Positions 1-10,403 are shown, numbered from the stretch's first letter. The stretch: 64,000 nt of DNA from Lentisalinibacter orientalis (GCF_040706535.1 NZ_JAPDRJ010000003.1:444885-508884), one strand, 5' to 3'. Numbers and translations are program-made. Notes: generated by a model not told the origin, from the letters alone.

Positions 1-24
1 ACCGGCCGCCCCCGGCTCGCTGCC

Positions 25-1590
<1,566 letters not shown>

Positions 1591-1603
1591 TGCTCTTCCC
1601 TCA

Positions 1604-1639
1604 ATGTTCTGCCGGATGCTCTGCCGGATGCTCTGCCGG
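1604..1639. repeat. 12-bp tandem repeat between prfB and lysS
   Basis: Three copies of a 12-mer (ATGTTCTGCCGG, then ATGCTCTGCCGG twice) fill most of the 57-bp gap between the prfB stop and the lysS start. No coding role is evident. It may act as a spacer or be a replication-slippage product. Confidence 0.8.
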
Positions 1640-1647
1640 CGGCGCTG

Positions 1648-2743
1648 TCACAGGCCCTGCTTCAGGCTCGCCTCGATGAATTCGTCCAGGTCGCCGTCCA
1701 GCACCGCCTGGGTGTTGCCGGTCTCCATCCCGGTGCGCAGGTCCTTGATGCGGGACTGGTCCAGCACGTAGGAGCGGATCTGGCTGCCCCAGCCGACGTC
1801 GGCCTTGGTGTCCTCCAGGGCGTCCGCCTCGGCGCGGCGCTTCTGCAGCTCCAGTTCGTAGAGCTTGGCCTTCAGCTGCTTCATCGCGGTGGCCTTGTTC
1901 TTGTGCTGGGAGCGGTCGTTCTGACACTGCACCACGATCCCCGAGGGCTCGTGGGTGATGCGCACGGCCGACTCCGTGCGGTTGACGTGCTGGCCGCCCG
2001 CGCCGCTGGCCCGATAGACGTCGATGCGCAGGTCCGAGGGGTCCACCTCGATGTCGATGTCGTCCTCCACCTCCGGCGAGACGAACACCGACGCAAACGA
2101 CGTGTGGCGGCGGTTGCCGGAGTCGAACGGCGATTTTCGCACCAGGCGGTGCACGCCGGTCTCGGTGCGCAGCCAGCCGTAGGCGTACTCGCCGACGAAC
2201 TTCACCGTGGCGCTCTTGATGCCGGCCACCTCACCCTCGGAGGCCTCGATCATCTCGGTGCGGAAGCCGTGCTGCTCGGCCCAGCGCAGATACATGCGCA
2301 ACAGCATCTCGGCCCAGTCCTGCGCCTCGGTGCCGCCGGCGCCGGACTGGATGTCGACGAAGGCGTTGGCCGAATCCATCTCGCCGGAGAACATGCGGCG
2401 GAACTCGAGTCCTTCGACGTCCCGGGCGACGCCGCCGACGTCCCGGGCGATGGACGCCAGGGTGTCCTCGTCTCCCTCCTCGGCCGCCATCTCGAACAGC
2501 TCGCCGGCATCAGCGACGCGGGTACCGATGCGATCGAGGGTGCCGACCACCTTCTCGAGTTCGGCGCGTTCCTGGCCGAGCGCCTGGGCGCGCTCGGGGT
2601 CCTGCCACACGGCCGGGTCCTCCAGCTCGCGCAGGACTTCGGTCAGTCGCTCCGACTTGCCCGCGTAGTCAAAGATACCTCCTCAGGGCCTCTGCCCTTG
2701 CCGAGAGGTCTTCGATCTCTGTTCTGATCTGGTTGGTGTCCAT
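1648..2743 (-). CDS. prfB: Peptide chain release factor 2, with programmed +1 frameshift
   Basis: RF2 recognises UGA and UAA stops and triggers peptide release. Translation starts at ATG 2743 (MDTNQIRTEIEDLSARAE) and runs 24 codons to CTT TGA at 2674-2669. The ribosome must then slip +1 (skipping the T at 2671) and continue with GAC TAC GCG to the stop at 1648, giving about 364 residues, the usual RF2 length. The anti-stop-codon motif SPF (near residue 205) and the catalytic GGQ in GAGGQHVNRTESA (near 248) are present. The break is the known autoregulatory frameshift and does not make this a pseudogene. prfB lies between recJ and lysS and is probably cotranscribed with them. Confidence 0.96.
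2668..2687 (-). promoter_or_regulatory. prfB programmed frameshift site
   Basis: On the coding strand the site reads AGGAGG TAT CTT TGA C: an internal Shine-Dalgarno-like AGGAGG three bases before the slippery CTT, followed by an in-frame UGA and a C. This matches the classic RF2 recoding element. Low RF2 lets the ribosome pause at UGA and shift +1; high RF2 terminates there. Confidence 0.93.
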
Positions 2744-2799
2744 TGCACCCCTCCGAAAACAAGCGGCGCAGTCTATCATGAGTGGCGCGAGCGACGGCG

Positions 2800-4521
2800 C
2801 TACAACCGCTGCATGCTCTCCACCACGAGCTGGGCGCGACGGATGCCGCCGTACTCGTTCACGTCGAGCCGATAGGCGACGTGCACCCGGTGCCCCGGCA
2901 TTACCGTCACCGCGTCCACCTGGTTGAAGGCGATGGCGTCCAGCGGCGCCCCGGCGCCGCTGCCGGTCAGTCTCAGCTTCCAGTGCCGCTCGCCGACGAC
3001 GCGGGCCTCGCGGACGATGAAGACGCCGTCGAACAGCGGCTCCGGGAACGCCTGCCCCCACGGACCCGCCTCGCGCAGCGCCTCGGCCAGCGGCAGGCCG
3101 ATGTCCGCGGCGTCGAGTTCGCCGTCGGTGAGCAGCGTGCCGCTGAAGTCCGCGTCCGGGAAACACTCGGCCACCCGGCTGGCCGCCAGCCGGCGGAACC
3201 GGTCCAGATTCGAGCGCGGCAGGCTGAGACCGGCCGCCATGGCGTGCCCGCCGTAGCGCCCGATCAGCTCCGGCGCCGACGCCGCCACGGCGGCCAGCAC
3301 GTCGCGGATGTGCACCCCCGGTACGGAGCGGGCCGAGCCCTTCAGCTCCCCGCCGCGGGCATCGGCGAACGCGATCACCGGGCGATTGACCCGTTCGCGG
3401 ATGCGGGAGGCTACCAGTCCGACCACGCCCTGGTGCCAGCCGGGATCGTACAGGGTGACGCAGTGGGGCAGCGCGCTCTCCCCCGCCGGCAGGTCGATGT
3501 CCTCCAGCGAGGACAGCGCCTCCGCCTGCATGCGCGCCTCGATGCGGCGGCGCTCGTCGTTGATCTCGGACAGCCGGGACGCCAGCCCGCGCACCTCCGC
3601 GACCGAATCCGACACCAGCGCCTCGATGCCGGTGCTCATGTCCTCCAGCCGTCCGGCCGCATTCAGGCGCGGCGCGACGCCGAAGGCGAGGTCGCTGGCC
3701 ACCGCCCGCCGCGGGTCCCGGCCGGCCGCCTGCAGCAGCGCCGGGATGCCCGGCACCGCGGCCCCGGCGCGGATGCGCGCGAGCCCCTGGCGCACCAGCA
3801 CCCGGTTATTGCGGTCCAGGGGCACCACGTCGGCCACGGTGCCGAGGGCGACCAGGTCCAGGTAATCCGCTGCGATGCGCTCGGCACCCGCCTGCCCCTC
3901 CGCCGCCAGGCGGCGCCCCAGCGCGGCCATCACGCAGAACGCCACGCCCACGCCGGCGAGATATTTGCTCGGGTAAGGGTCCCCCGGCAGATTCGGATTG
4001 ACGATGGCAGCGGCCGCGGGCAGCCGCTCGCCGGGCAGATGGTGGTCGGTGACCAGCACGTCGATGCCGAGCTCGCGGGCTCGCTCGACGCCGCGCACGC
4101 TGGAGATGCCGTTGTCCACCGTCACGATCAACGAGGGCCCGGCCTCGGCGGCCACCTCGACGATCTCCGGTGTCAGCCCGTAACCGAAGTCGAAGCGGTT
4201 CGGCACCAGCGAGTCCACGGCCGTGTAGCCGTAGCGGCGCAGACAGCGCATCACCAGCGCCGTGCTGGTGGCGCCGTCCGCATCGAAGTCGCCGACGATC
4301 GTGACGCGGCCGCCGCGATGGGCGAGCAGCAGCTCCACCGCCCGCTCCAGGTTGGCGAGACCGCCCACCGGCGCGAGATGACGGAGCCCGAGTTCGAGTT
4401 CCTCCGCCGTGCGGATGCCCCGGGCCGCGTACACCCGGCGCAGCACCGGGTGGAGCGAGGCCGGCAGCGCGGCATCCTCGCCCGCCGTCCGCCGTACGAT
4501 CGCCAGACCGCCCTCGCTCAT
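2800..4521 (-). CDS. recJ: Single-strand-specific exonuclease RecJ
   Basis: A 5'-3' single-stranded DNA exonuclease used in RecF-pathway recombination, mismatch repair and base-excision repair. The 573-residue protein has the DHH phosphoesterase motifs GDFDADGATST (about 77-87) and TDHHLPG (158-164), and a DHHA1 GRYGGHAMAAG motif in the C-terminal half. Length matches E. coli RecJ (577). I place the start at ATG 4521 because it forms an ATGA overlap with the upstream RpfE-like gene; another ATG lies four codons further upstream. prfB follows after 56 bp. Confidence 0.95.
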   Translation of the reverse strand: MSEGGLAIVRRTAGEDAALPASLHPVLRRVYAARGIRTAEELELGLRHLAPVGGLANLERAVELLLAHRGGRVTIVGDFDADGATSTALVMRCLRRYGYTAVDSLVPNRFDFGYGLTPEIVEVAAEAGPSLIVTVDNGISSVRGVERARELGIDVLVTDHHLPGERLPAAAAIVNPNLPGDPYPSKYLAGVGVAFCVMAALGRRLAAEGQAGAERIAADYLDLVALGTVADVVPLDRNNRVLVRQGLARIRAGAAVPGIPALLQAAGRDPRRAVASDLAFGVAPRLNAAGRLEDMSTGIEALVSDSVAEVRGLASRLSEINDERRRIEARMQAEALSSLEDIDLPAGESALPHCVTLYDPGWHQGVVGLVASRIRERVNRPVIAFADARGGELKGSARSVPGVHIRDVLAAVAASAPELIGRYGGHAMAAGLSLPRSNLDRFRRLAASRVAECFPDADFSGTLLTDGELDAADIGLPLAEALREAGPWGQAFPEPLFDGVFIVREARVVGERHWKLRLTGSGAGAPLDAIAFNQVDAVTVMPGHRVHVAYRLDVNEYGGIRRAQLVVESMQRL

Positions 4522-5438
4522 CGCCGCCTCCACGCCGCCAGCAGCGCTCGCGGTCCGCGGCGCGGCAATGTGGCGGATAGTCCGTCCCGGGTGACCATGC
4601 GGACGCGGTTCCCCCGCAGGGCCTTCGCGACGGCCGGCCGTGCCAGGATCTCGCCGGACAGTGCCATGACGCAGCCCGCGGCGAGCACTCGGGCCCCCGC
4701 GTCACCGGCAGGCGGTGCGGCCGTCTCGCCGCCGAGCCGATGCCAGAGGCCGGTCAGCAGCGGGTCGTCCGCATGGAGCGGCGGCAGGCGCTGCCCGCCC
4801 GTCGCAGGCCCGGTCTCCGCCCGGCCGCCGCCCCAGAACCAGACGGAATTCACCGGCGGCAGGCCCCGCTCCGCACGGAAGCGGTTCACCGGATGGTCGT
4901 GCCACAGCATCTGGATCTCGTTGCCGAGGGCGCGGAACAGGCCGGCGTCCGGCCCGCCGGGGAGCTCGTCGCGTATGCGTCCGGTCCCCGCCACCGCCGG
5001 CGATGCCGCCGTGAATGCGTACTCCCGCTCGGAGGCGACGTACCAGCGTCCCGCCCCGCCGGCCCACAGCGAGAAGCCCCGCTCCTGCAGGCTCGGCAGA
5101 ATGTCCTCGCGCAGCGCCGCCGCCTCGTCGTCGGCAAGCGCGGGCGCGTGCTCCAGCAGGTGCAGCTCCCGCATGTCGGCGGCCATGGACACCGGATCCA
5201 TGCAGGCCAGCCAAGGTCTTCCCGGCCCGGCGTCCGCAGCGCCAGACCCCGGATCGCATCGGTGGCGCTCCCCGTCCAGTCGCAGCCACGCCGGCGGCGC
5301 CGGCAGAGCGATCCCCAGCCAGCAGGCCGCGGCGCTCGCGGCATCCGGGGCGCGCCAGGTGCCGGCCGCTTCCACGCCGGGCAGCAGCTGTGCGAGCGCC
5401 GGCTGATCGAGATCCGTCAGGAACAGGAGAGATTTCAT
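4518..5438 (-). CDS. RpfE-type conserved protein (COG4255-like), function unknown
   Basis: A 306-residue protein with no signal peptide or membrane segment. The block NEIQMLWHDHPVN, followed by GLPPVNSVWFWGGG, is the signature of the RpfE-type/COG4255 family, which resembles the phosphoglycerate mutase superfamily in annotations but has no settled biochemical role. In Xanthomonas a member (rpfE) lies beside recJ in the rpf region; here the same neighbour is kept, with a 4-bp ATGA overlap to recJ, implying translational coupling. Family assignment comes from remembered motif similarity. No function is claimed. Confidence 0.7.
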   Translation of the reverse strand: MKSLLFLTDLDQPALAQLLPGVEAAGTWRAPDAASAAACWLGIALPAPPAWLRLDGERHRCDPGSGAADAGPGRPWLACMDPVSMAADMRELHLLEHAPALADDEAAALREDILPSLQERGFSLWAGGAGRWYVASEREYAFTAASPAVAGTGRIRDELPGGPDAGLFRALGNEIQMLWHDHPVNRFRAERGLPPVNSVWFWGGGRAETGPATGGQRLPPLHADDPLLTGLWHRLGGETAAPPAGDAGARVLAAGCVMALSGEILARPAVAKALRGNRVRMVTRDGLSATLPRRGPRALLAAWRRR

Positions 5439-5476
5439 CGAGCGTGTCAGGTGGCTTCAGAGCGGGCGGTGCGGCA

Positions 5477-5504
5477 TTGACACGACCCGCGGAATCCCTA
5501 AGGT
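5477..5504 (+). promoter_or_regulatory. Candidate promoter for the Mth938-like gene
   Basis: A perfect TTGACA -35 (5477-5482) is followed after 16 bp by TAAGGT (5499-5504), a weak -10. It lies 35 bp before the ATG at 5539, in the gap after the divergent RpfE-like gene. Confidence 0.35.
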
Positions 5505-5538
5505 CGGGGCTTGGGCCGTCGCCCGCATCCGGGCACGC

Positions 5539-5928
5539 ATGATACGCCATGAAATTGACCTCATGAAATTCACTCTCGACAGACCCGCGGGACTCAGCAT
5601 CACGGCCTGCTCCGAGGCCGGCATCACCATCAGCGGCACCCTGTACCGCTCCAGCGTGCTGCTGCTGCCCGAGGAGGTGCGGGACTGGGACTGCGCGGAC
5701 GTGGACAACCTCGACGCCGTCACCCTCGCGCCCGCCGTCGAGCTGGCGCCGGAGATCCTGTTACTCGGCTCCGGGCGCAGCCTGCGCTTCCCCGACGCCG
5801 CGCTCACCCGCGGTCTGGCCAGGCAGGGTATCGGTCTCGAGGTCATGGATACCCGGGCCGCGTGCCGTACCTTCAATATCCTGACCGCCGAGGAGCGGCG
5901 GGTGGTGGCGGCGCTCATCGTGGAGTAG
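5539..5928 (+). CDS. Mth938-domain (DUF498/NDUFAF3-like) protein
   Basis: A 129-residue protein with the Mth938/DUF498 pattern: a small alpha/beta fold with PEILLLGSG (near 72-80) and a C-terminal MDTRAACRTFNILTAEERR motif, typical of bacterial members and of the mitochondrial complex I assembly factor NDUFAF3. The biochemical role in bacteria is not established. Start is either ATG 5539 or ATG 5563 (MKFTLDRPAG); neither has a strong Shine-Dalgarno. It sits on the plus strand where rpoS often follows nlpD in related genomes, and is convergent with nlpD. Confidence 0.75.
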   Translation: MIRHEIDLMKFTLDRPAGLSITACSEAGITISGTLYRSSVLLLPEEVRDWDCADVDNLDAVTLAPAVELAPEILLLGSGRSLRFPDAALTRGLARQGIGLEVMDTRAACRTFNILTAEERRVVAALIVE

Positions 5929-5987
5929 CCGGCGGGAGGTCGCGGATCGGGCGGCCCCTGCCGCCCCGCTCGCCCCCCCCGGGTGCC

Positions 5988-6704
5988 TCAGCGTCCTCGC
6001 GGCAGGAACGGCCGGGGGTCCACCGGTTCGCCGTTGCGGCGTATCTCGAAGTGCAGCCGCGGTTTGCGGCCCGGGCCCTCGCCCATCTCGGCGATGCGCT
6101 CGCCCTGCTTCACTGTCTCCCCCTCCGCCACGTGCAGCGCGCGGTTGTGGCCGTAGGCGCTCAGGTACGTGGCGTTGTGCTTGATGATGACCAGATTGCC
6201 GTAGCCGATCAGCCCACTGCCCGCATACACCACCTGGCCGTCGGCGGCCGCGCGCACGGCCTGGCCCATCCGCCCCTCGATCAGCACGCCGGTCAGCGCG
6301 GCGTTGTCTTCGCCGAAGCCGGCCGCAATGGCGCCGTCGGTGGGCCAGCGCCAGGACGGCGACGGCAGGTCCGGCAGCGCCAGCCGGGAACCGGCGTTGC
6401 CATTGCCGGCCTGACCGGCCGCCGGAGACCCGGAACCCGACGTCCCGTTGCGCGCGACGGCCCCCGTCGGGCGCAGGACGATGCGCTGGCCCGGATGGAT
6501 GAGCGAGCCGTCGCCGAGGCCGTTCCAGCGGGCGACGTCGCGCACCTCCAGGCCATAGCGGAAGGCGATGGAATACAGGGTGTCGCCGCTGCGCACGATG
6601 TGGGCCGCGGGAACGTCGGCGTCCCAGTTGAGCGCCCGGCCGCCGCAGGCCGTGAGCAGGGCAGCGGCCAGGCAGAGCGCCAGCGCTCGCGTCAGCCGTA
6701 CCAT
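5988..6704 (-). CDS. nlpD: NlpD-like lipoprotein, LysM plus degenerate LytM domain
   Basis: Predicted outer-membrane lipoprotein that activates septal peptidoglycan amidases. Of 238 residues, 1-20 form a lipoprotein signal ending in LLTAC (Cys20). A LysM peptidoglycan-binding domain follows (HIVRSGDTLYSIAFRYGL), then a Gly/Ser/Asn-rich linker and a C-terminal LytM/M23 fold. The LytM zinc ligands are incomplete: the first His is absent and the usual HLHFE reads RLHFE. This fits the non-enzymatic activator role known for NlpD/EnvC. The ATG overlaps the yqaA stop by one base (TGATG). No rpoS follows, unlike the common nlpD-rpoS order. Confidence 0.88.
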   Translation of the reverse strand: MVRLTRALALCLAAALLTACGGRALNWDADVPAAHIVRSGDTLYSIAFRYGLEVRDVARWNGLGDGSLIHPGQRIVLRPTGAVARNGTSGSGSPAAGQAGNGNAGSRLALPDLPSPSWRWPTDGAIAAGFGEDNAALTGVLIEGRMGQAVRAAADGQVVYAGSGLIGYGNLVIIKHNATYLSAYGHNRALHVAEGETVKQGERIAEMGEGPGRKPRLHFEIRRNGEPVDPRPFLPRGR

Positions 6705-7285
6705 CACCTGGCCGCGACGATGGCCACCACGATGAGGCAGAGCGCGACGAACAGCCAGCCGAGCAGATCGATGCGACGGCGCAGCCCGTCGGCGAATCGC
6801 TGGCCGCCGAGGGCGATCAGCCCGGCCACCAGGAAAAACCGGGCGCCCCGACCGAAGAACGAGGCGATGACGAATCCCGGAAAGGCCATCGCCGCCGCAC
6901 CGGCGGAGATGGTGAAGATCTTGTACGGGATCGGCGAGAAACCCGCGATCAGCACCGCGAGCACGCCCCATTCGGCAAACCAGTCCCGGCCCTCGAGGTA
7001 GGCGTCCCAGTAGCCCACGTTCTTCAGCAGCGGCTCGATGGCCTCCAGCGCGAAGTAGCCGATGGCGTAGCCCGCGATGCCGCCGGCGACCGAGGTCAGC
7101 GTGGTCAGCGTCGCCAGCGACAAGGCACGGTCCGGCCGCGCCAGGCACATCGGCGCCAGCATCACGTCCGGCGGGATCGGGAAGAACGAGGACTCGGCGA
7201 AGCTCAATCCGCCCAGATACCAGCGGGCATGGGGATGGGCGGACCAGGACAGGACCCGGTCGTACAGTCCGCCGAAGATCCTCAC
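6704..7285 (-). CDS. yqaA: DedA/YqaA-family inner-membrane protein
   Basis: A 193-residue integral membrane protein of the DedA superfamily, YqaA branch. The motif FAESSFFPIPPDVMLAPM (about 29-46) and the second conserved block IAGFSPIPYKIFTISAGA are the family's re-entrant membrane loops. DedA proteins are linked to lipid carrier flipping and membrane homeostasis; the substrate of YqaA members is not known. The GTG start overlaps the pcm stop as GTGA, and the stop overlaps the nlpD start, so pcm-yqaA-nlpD look translationally coupled. Confidence 0.87.
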   Translation of the reverse strand: MRIFGGLYDRVLSWSAHPHARWYLGGLSFAESSFFPIPPDVMLAPMCLARPDRALSLATLTTLTSVAGGIAGYAIGYFALEAIEPLLKNVGYWDAYLEGRDWFAEWGVLAVLIAGFSPIPYKIFTISAGAAAMAFPGFVIASFFGRGARFFLVAGLIALGGQRFADGLRRRIDLLGWLFVALCLIVVAIVAAR

Positions 7286-7950
7286 GCCGAGGCTCCTGCC
7301 ACCAGCGGCACGAAGCTGACCGGGCCGAGCGAGACCTGCTCGTAGCGGTCGTGCCGGTGCACGATGGCCATCAGCTCCTGATGCCGGGCCGAGCCCACCG
7401 GCAGCACCAGCCGGCCGCCCGGCGCGAGCTGGGCGAGCAGCGCTTCGGGCACCCGCTCCGGCGCGGCCGCCACCAGAATGCCGTCGTAGGGGCCGTACTT
7501 CGGCCAGCCCGCCCAGCCGTCGCCGCGGCGAAAGCGCACGTTGCCGATGCCCAGTTCGTGGATGCGCTGGCGGGCCCGGGTCATCAGCGGCATCAGGCGC
7601 TCGATGGTGTAGATCTCGTCGACCAGCGGTGCGAGCACGGCCGTCTGGTAACCGCAGCCGGTACCGATCTCCAGGATGCGCCCGCCCGGCAGCCCCTTCA
7701 GCAGTGCCTCGGTCATGCGCGCCACGATGAACGGCTGGCTGATGGTCTGGCCGTGGCCGATGGGCAGCGCCGTATCCTCGTAGGCCCGGCTCGCCAGCGC
7801 CTCGTCGACGAAGATGTGCCGCGGCACCGCCAGGATGCGCTCGAGCACCCGCTCGTCGCGGATGCCGCCGGCCCGCAACCGCTCGACCAGCCGGTTGCGC
7901 GTGCGCGCCGACGTCATGCCGATGCCCCGGTGCGCGGTGCTGTCAATCAT
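7282..7950 (-). CDS. pcm: Protein-L-isoaspartate O-methyltransferase
   Basis: Repairs age-damaged proteins by methylating L-isoaspartyl residues with S-adenosylmethionine. The 222-residue protein shows the family blocks ALPIGHGQTISQPFIVARM and the SAM-binding VLEIGTG-type loop ILEIGTGCGYQTAVLAPL. It is slightly longer than E. coli Pcm (208); an internal ATG (MTSARTRNRL) would give about 211 residues and may be the real start. It overlaps the surE 3' end by 8 bp, the conserved surE-pcm order. Confidence 0.94.
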   Translation of the reverse strand: MIDSTAHRGIGMTSARTRNRLVERLRAGGIRDERVLERILAVPRHIFVDEALASRAYEDTALPIGHGQTISQPFIVARMTEALLKGLPGGRILEIGTGCGYQTAVLAPLVDEIYTIERLMPLMTRARQRIHELGIGNVRFRRGDGWAGWPKYGPYDGILVAAAPERVPEALLAQLAPGGRLVLPVGSARHQELMAIVHRHDRYEQVSLGPVSFVPLVAGASA

Positions 7951-8689
7951 CGGCGAGCCAGTTGCGCATGTCGTCGAGGACCTCGTGGCGGGTCAGGTCC
8001 ACCTTCAGCGGGGTCACGGCGACACGTCCCCGGGCGATGGCATTGAAGTCGGTGCCGGGCCCGGCATCCTGACCGCCGCCGGCCGGGCCGATCCAGTAGA
8101 TGGGCTTGTCCTTCGGGTCCCGGTCCCGCATCACGGGTTCCGAACGATGGCGGAAGCCGAGCCGGGCCACTTCTATGCCCTCCAGTTCCTCCCACGGGCG
8201 GTCGGGCACGTTCACGTTCAGGATCGTGTCCGAGGGCAGCGGATGACGCTGCATGCGCTCGAGCAGCGACACGACCACCCGTGCGGCGGCGGGGTAATGC
8301 ACGGGGTTGTTGCCCACCAGGGAGACGGCGATGGCGGGCAGGCCGAGGAAGCGCCCTTCCATCGCCGCCGCCACCGTGCCGGAATAGATGACGTCGTCCC
8401 CCAGGTTCGCGCCTTCGTTGATACCGGACACCACCATGTCGGGCTCCTCCGGCAGGAAACCGGACACGCCCAGATGGACGCAATCGGAGGGAGTGCCGTT
8501 CACGCAATAGCGGCGCTCGCCGGTGCGGATGACGCGCAGCGGCGACTCCAGGGTCAGGGAGTTGCTGGCGCCGCTGCGGTTGCGATCCGGCGCCATCACG
8601 GTGATCTCGCCCAACGGCTCGAGTGCGTCGGCGAGCACCCGTACGCCCTCGGCCAGGTGCCCGTCGTCGTTACTGACAAGAATTCGCAA
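7943..8689 (-). CDS. surE: 5'/3'-nucleotidase SurE
   Basis: Metal-dependent phosphatase acting on nucleoside monophosphates and short polyphosphates. Landmarks: VSNDDG metal site at the N-terminus, APDRNRSGASNSLTL, NGTPSDCV and SGINEGANLGDDVIYSGT. Family members begin M-R-I-L-x-S-N-D-D-G. The only codon giving that start is TTG at 8689 (248 residues, E. coli 253); an upstream GTG at 8749 would add 20 non-conserved residues. pcm overlaps its end. Confidence 0.93.
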   Translation of the reverse strand: MRILVSNDDGHLAEGVRVLADALEPLGEITVMAPDRNRSGASNSLTLESPLRVIRTGERRYCVNGTPSDCVHLGVSGFLPEEPDMVVSGINEGANLGDDVIYSGTVAAAMEGRFLGLPAIAVSLVGNNPVHYPAAARVVVSLLERMQRHPLPSDTILNVNVPDRPWEELEGIEVARLGFRHRSEPVMRDRDPKDKPIYWIGPAGGGQDAGPGTDFNAIARGRVAVTPLKVDLTRHEVLDDMRNWLADD

Positions 8690-8707
8690 ACCGGTGTGAG
8701 CCTGTCG

Positions 8708-8737
8708 TTGGTGCTGGTGGACGGCGCTAACTATACT
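8708..8737 (+). promoter_or_regulatory. Candidate sigma-70 promoter for smr
   Basis: TTGGTG (8708-8713), an 18-bp spacer and TATACT (8732-8737) lie in the divergent gap between surE and the Smr gene. The Smr ATG at 8822 is preceded by GGGAGG. Confidence 0.45.
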
Positions 8738-8821
8738 CAATGTTCGCACCGGTACCTAGGGCGAACGAGGCCGTGTCGTGGATGCCCGGGGGCGCCGCGC
8801 ACCAGGGCAGGGAGGCGGTCG

Positions 8822-9382
8822 ATGACGGACGACAGACAGGGCGGCCACGGCGACGGGCTGAGCGAGGAGGACATTGAACTCTTCCGCGCGAGCGTGGGCG
8901 ACGCCAGGCGCATCCGCCTGGATCGCATCGAGACGCGCCGCCGCCCGCCGGCGCCGGAGGCGCGCTTCCGGCGTGCCGACGAGGCCGCGGTCCTGACCGA
9001 GAGCCTGACCCATAGCGTGGCCGACCAGGAGCACCTCAGCGGCGAGCAGCTGCGCTTCCATCGACCCGGCCTCAGCGCCCGCGCCATGCAGAAACTCGTC
9101 CGCGGCGGCTACCGCATCGAGGCCGAGACCGACCTGCATGGCCTGACCGTGAACGAGGCCAAACAGGCGCTGAACGAGTTCCTCGTCGAGAGCCGCGCCC
9201 TCGGCCATCGCTGCGTGCGCGTGATCCACGGCAAGGGCAAGCGCTCGGGACATCGCGGCCCGGTGCTGAAGCAGCGCGTCGACGGCTGGCTGCGGCAGTG
9301 GGACGGCGTGCTCGCCTTCGCCTCGGCGAAGCCCGCCCACGGCGGCACCGGGGCGGTCTACGTCCTGCTGAAGCCGCTCTGA
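8822..9382 (+). CDS. Smr-domain endonuclease-like protein
   Basis: A 186-residue stand-alone Smr (small MutS-related) protein of the SmrA/SmrB type. The N-terminal SEEDIELFRASVGDARRI segment and the C-terminal Smr domain (TDLHGLTVNEAKQALNEFL, VIHGKGKRSG, HGGTGAVYVLL) carry the D-L-H-G and H-G-K/R-G motifs. Smr domains nick nucleic acids; E. coli SmrB cleaves mRNA at collided ribosomes, but the target here is unknown. The end resembles SmrA more than SmrB. It is on the plus strand between surE and truD and ends four bases from the truD stop. Confidence 0.85.
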   Translation: MTDDRQGGHGDGLSEEDIELFRASVGDARRIRLDRIETRRRPPAPEARFRRADEAAVLTESLTHSVADQEHLSGEQLRFHRPGLSARAMQKLVRGGYRIEAETDLHGLTVNEAKQALNEFLVESRALGHRCVRVIHGKGKRSGHRGPVLKQRVDGWLRQWDGVLAFASAKPAHGGTGAVYVLLKPL

Positions 9383-9386
9383 CGGC

Positions 9387-10403
9387 TCAGCCGGTCTCCA
9401 GCAGCTCGCGCACGAGGGTGGTCGCGTACTCCCCGGCGGGCAGCGAGAAACGCAGCAGCAGACACTCGTCGCCCTCCCAGGACGACTCCAGCGTCCGCGG
9501 CACGAGCCGAAGGCTTCGCCGGGCCATCTCCAGGCCGGCCGCCTCCAGACCCGCGGCCAGCCATTCCCACTCCGCCGCCACCGCCTGCTCCACCGCCGCC
9601 GGGGCGGCGGCCGGCCGCGGTCCGTCCCGGCCCCAGAGCGGCCCGGTGGGGTGCACCTCGCCCGCCACGACCCGGGCGGCCAGCGAGTCGTCGGTCGCCT
9701 CCGCGTGGAAGACGCTGCCCCTGCCGTCGAGTATCAGCACCTCGCCGTCCAGCGCGCGGTCCCAGCTGCCGTCCCCGACCCGCCGCGCCAGCACCTGATT
9801 GAAGAGCCAGGCGCGGGCCGCGGACAAGGCGAACTCGCGTTCGCGCCGGCCGAGGCGTTCGCCGGCGAACAGCCGGCGGGCCAGCTCCAGGTTGCCGACC
9901 TCGCGGCCGAAGCGCTGGCTGCCGAAATAATTCGGCGCGCCGTCGACCGCGACCCGCTCCAGCCCGGCTTCCAGCATTGCCCGGTCGGCCCGGACGTCGC
10001 GCAGCCGCAATTCGAAGCGGTTGCCCGACAGCGCGCCGCGCCGCAGCTTGCGGCGGTTGCGCGTCAACGACAGGAGCCGCACCCCCTCGGCCGCGAATCC
10101 CTCCCAGTCGGTCGGCGCCGCGTCGCGCAGCGGCACGCTGAACCACTGCCGGGTGCGGGCGTGCCGGTCCTTCAATCCCGCATAGCCCACGTCCCGCGGG
10201 CGCACGCCGGCGTGGCGAGCCAGCCGCGACGCCACCCACTGCGTGTTGCAGCCGGTCTTCTCGACGAACAGGTAGTGATGGGGGCCGTCGCCGGACGGTT
10301 CGAAGCCGAGCTCCTCCTCCACGACGAAATCCTCGGCCGTGGCCTTCAGCCGGGCCGCGCCGGCGGCGGGCCCACCCGCCCGGGGCCAGTCGGGGATTTC
10401 CAC
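9387..10403 (-). CDS. truD: tRNA pseudouridine(13) synthase TruD
   Basis: Converts U13 to pseudouridine in tRNA-Glu and others. Catalytic block GYAGLKDRHARTRQWFSV (Asp within LKDRHA, near residue 75) and the TruD-specific NYFGSQRFG block (near 160) are intact. The GTG start at 10403 gives 338 residues, close to E. coli TruD (349); the open frame upstream of it is shared with ftsB and shows no TruD similarity. It starts only 5 bp after the ftsB stop, so the ispD and ispF genes usually found here are missing. Confidence 0.93.
   Translation of the reverse strand: MEIPDWPRAGGPAAGAARLKATAEDFVVEEELGFEPSGDGPHHYLFVEKTGCNTQWVASRLARHAGVRPRDVGYAGLKDRHARTRQWFSVPLRDAAPTDWEGFAAEGVRLLSLTRNRRKLRRGALSGNRFELRLRDVRADRAMLEAGLERVAVDGAPNYFGSQRFGREVGNLELARRLFAGERLGRREREFALSAARAWLFNQVLARRVGDGSWDRALDGEVLILDGRGSVFHAEATDDSLAARVVAGEVHPTGPLWGRDGPRPAAAPAAVEQAVAAEWEWLAAGLEAAGLEMARRSLRLVPRTLESSWEGDECLLLRFSLPAGEYATTLVRELLETG

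Noticed and set aside
2669..2743. prfB as a frameshifted pseudogene
   Set aside because: The stop at codon 25 is the programmed RF2 recoding site with AGGAGG and CTT TGA C, and the rest of the gene is intact.
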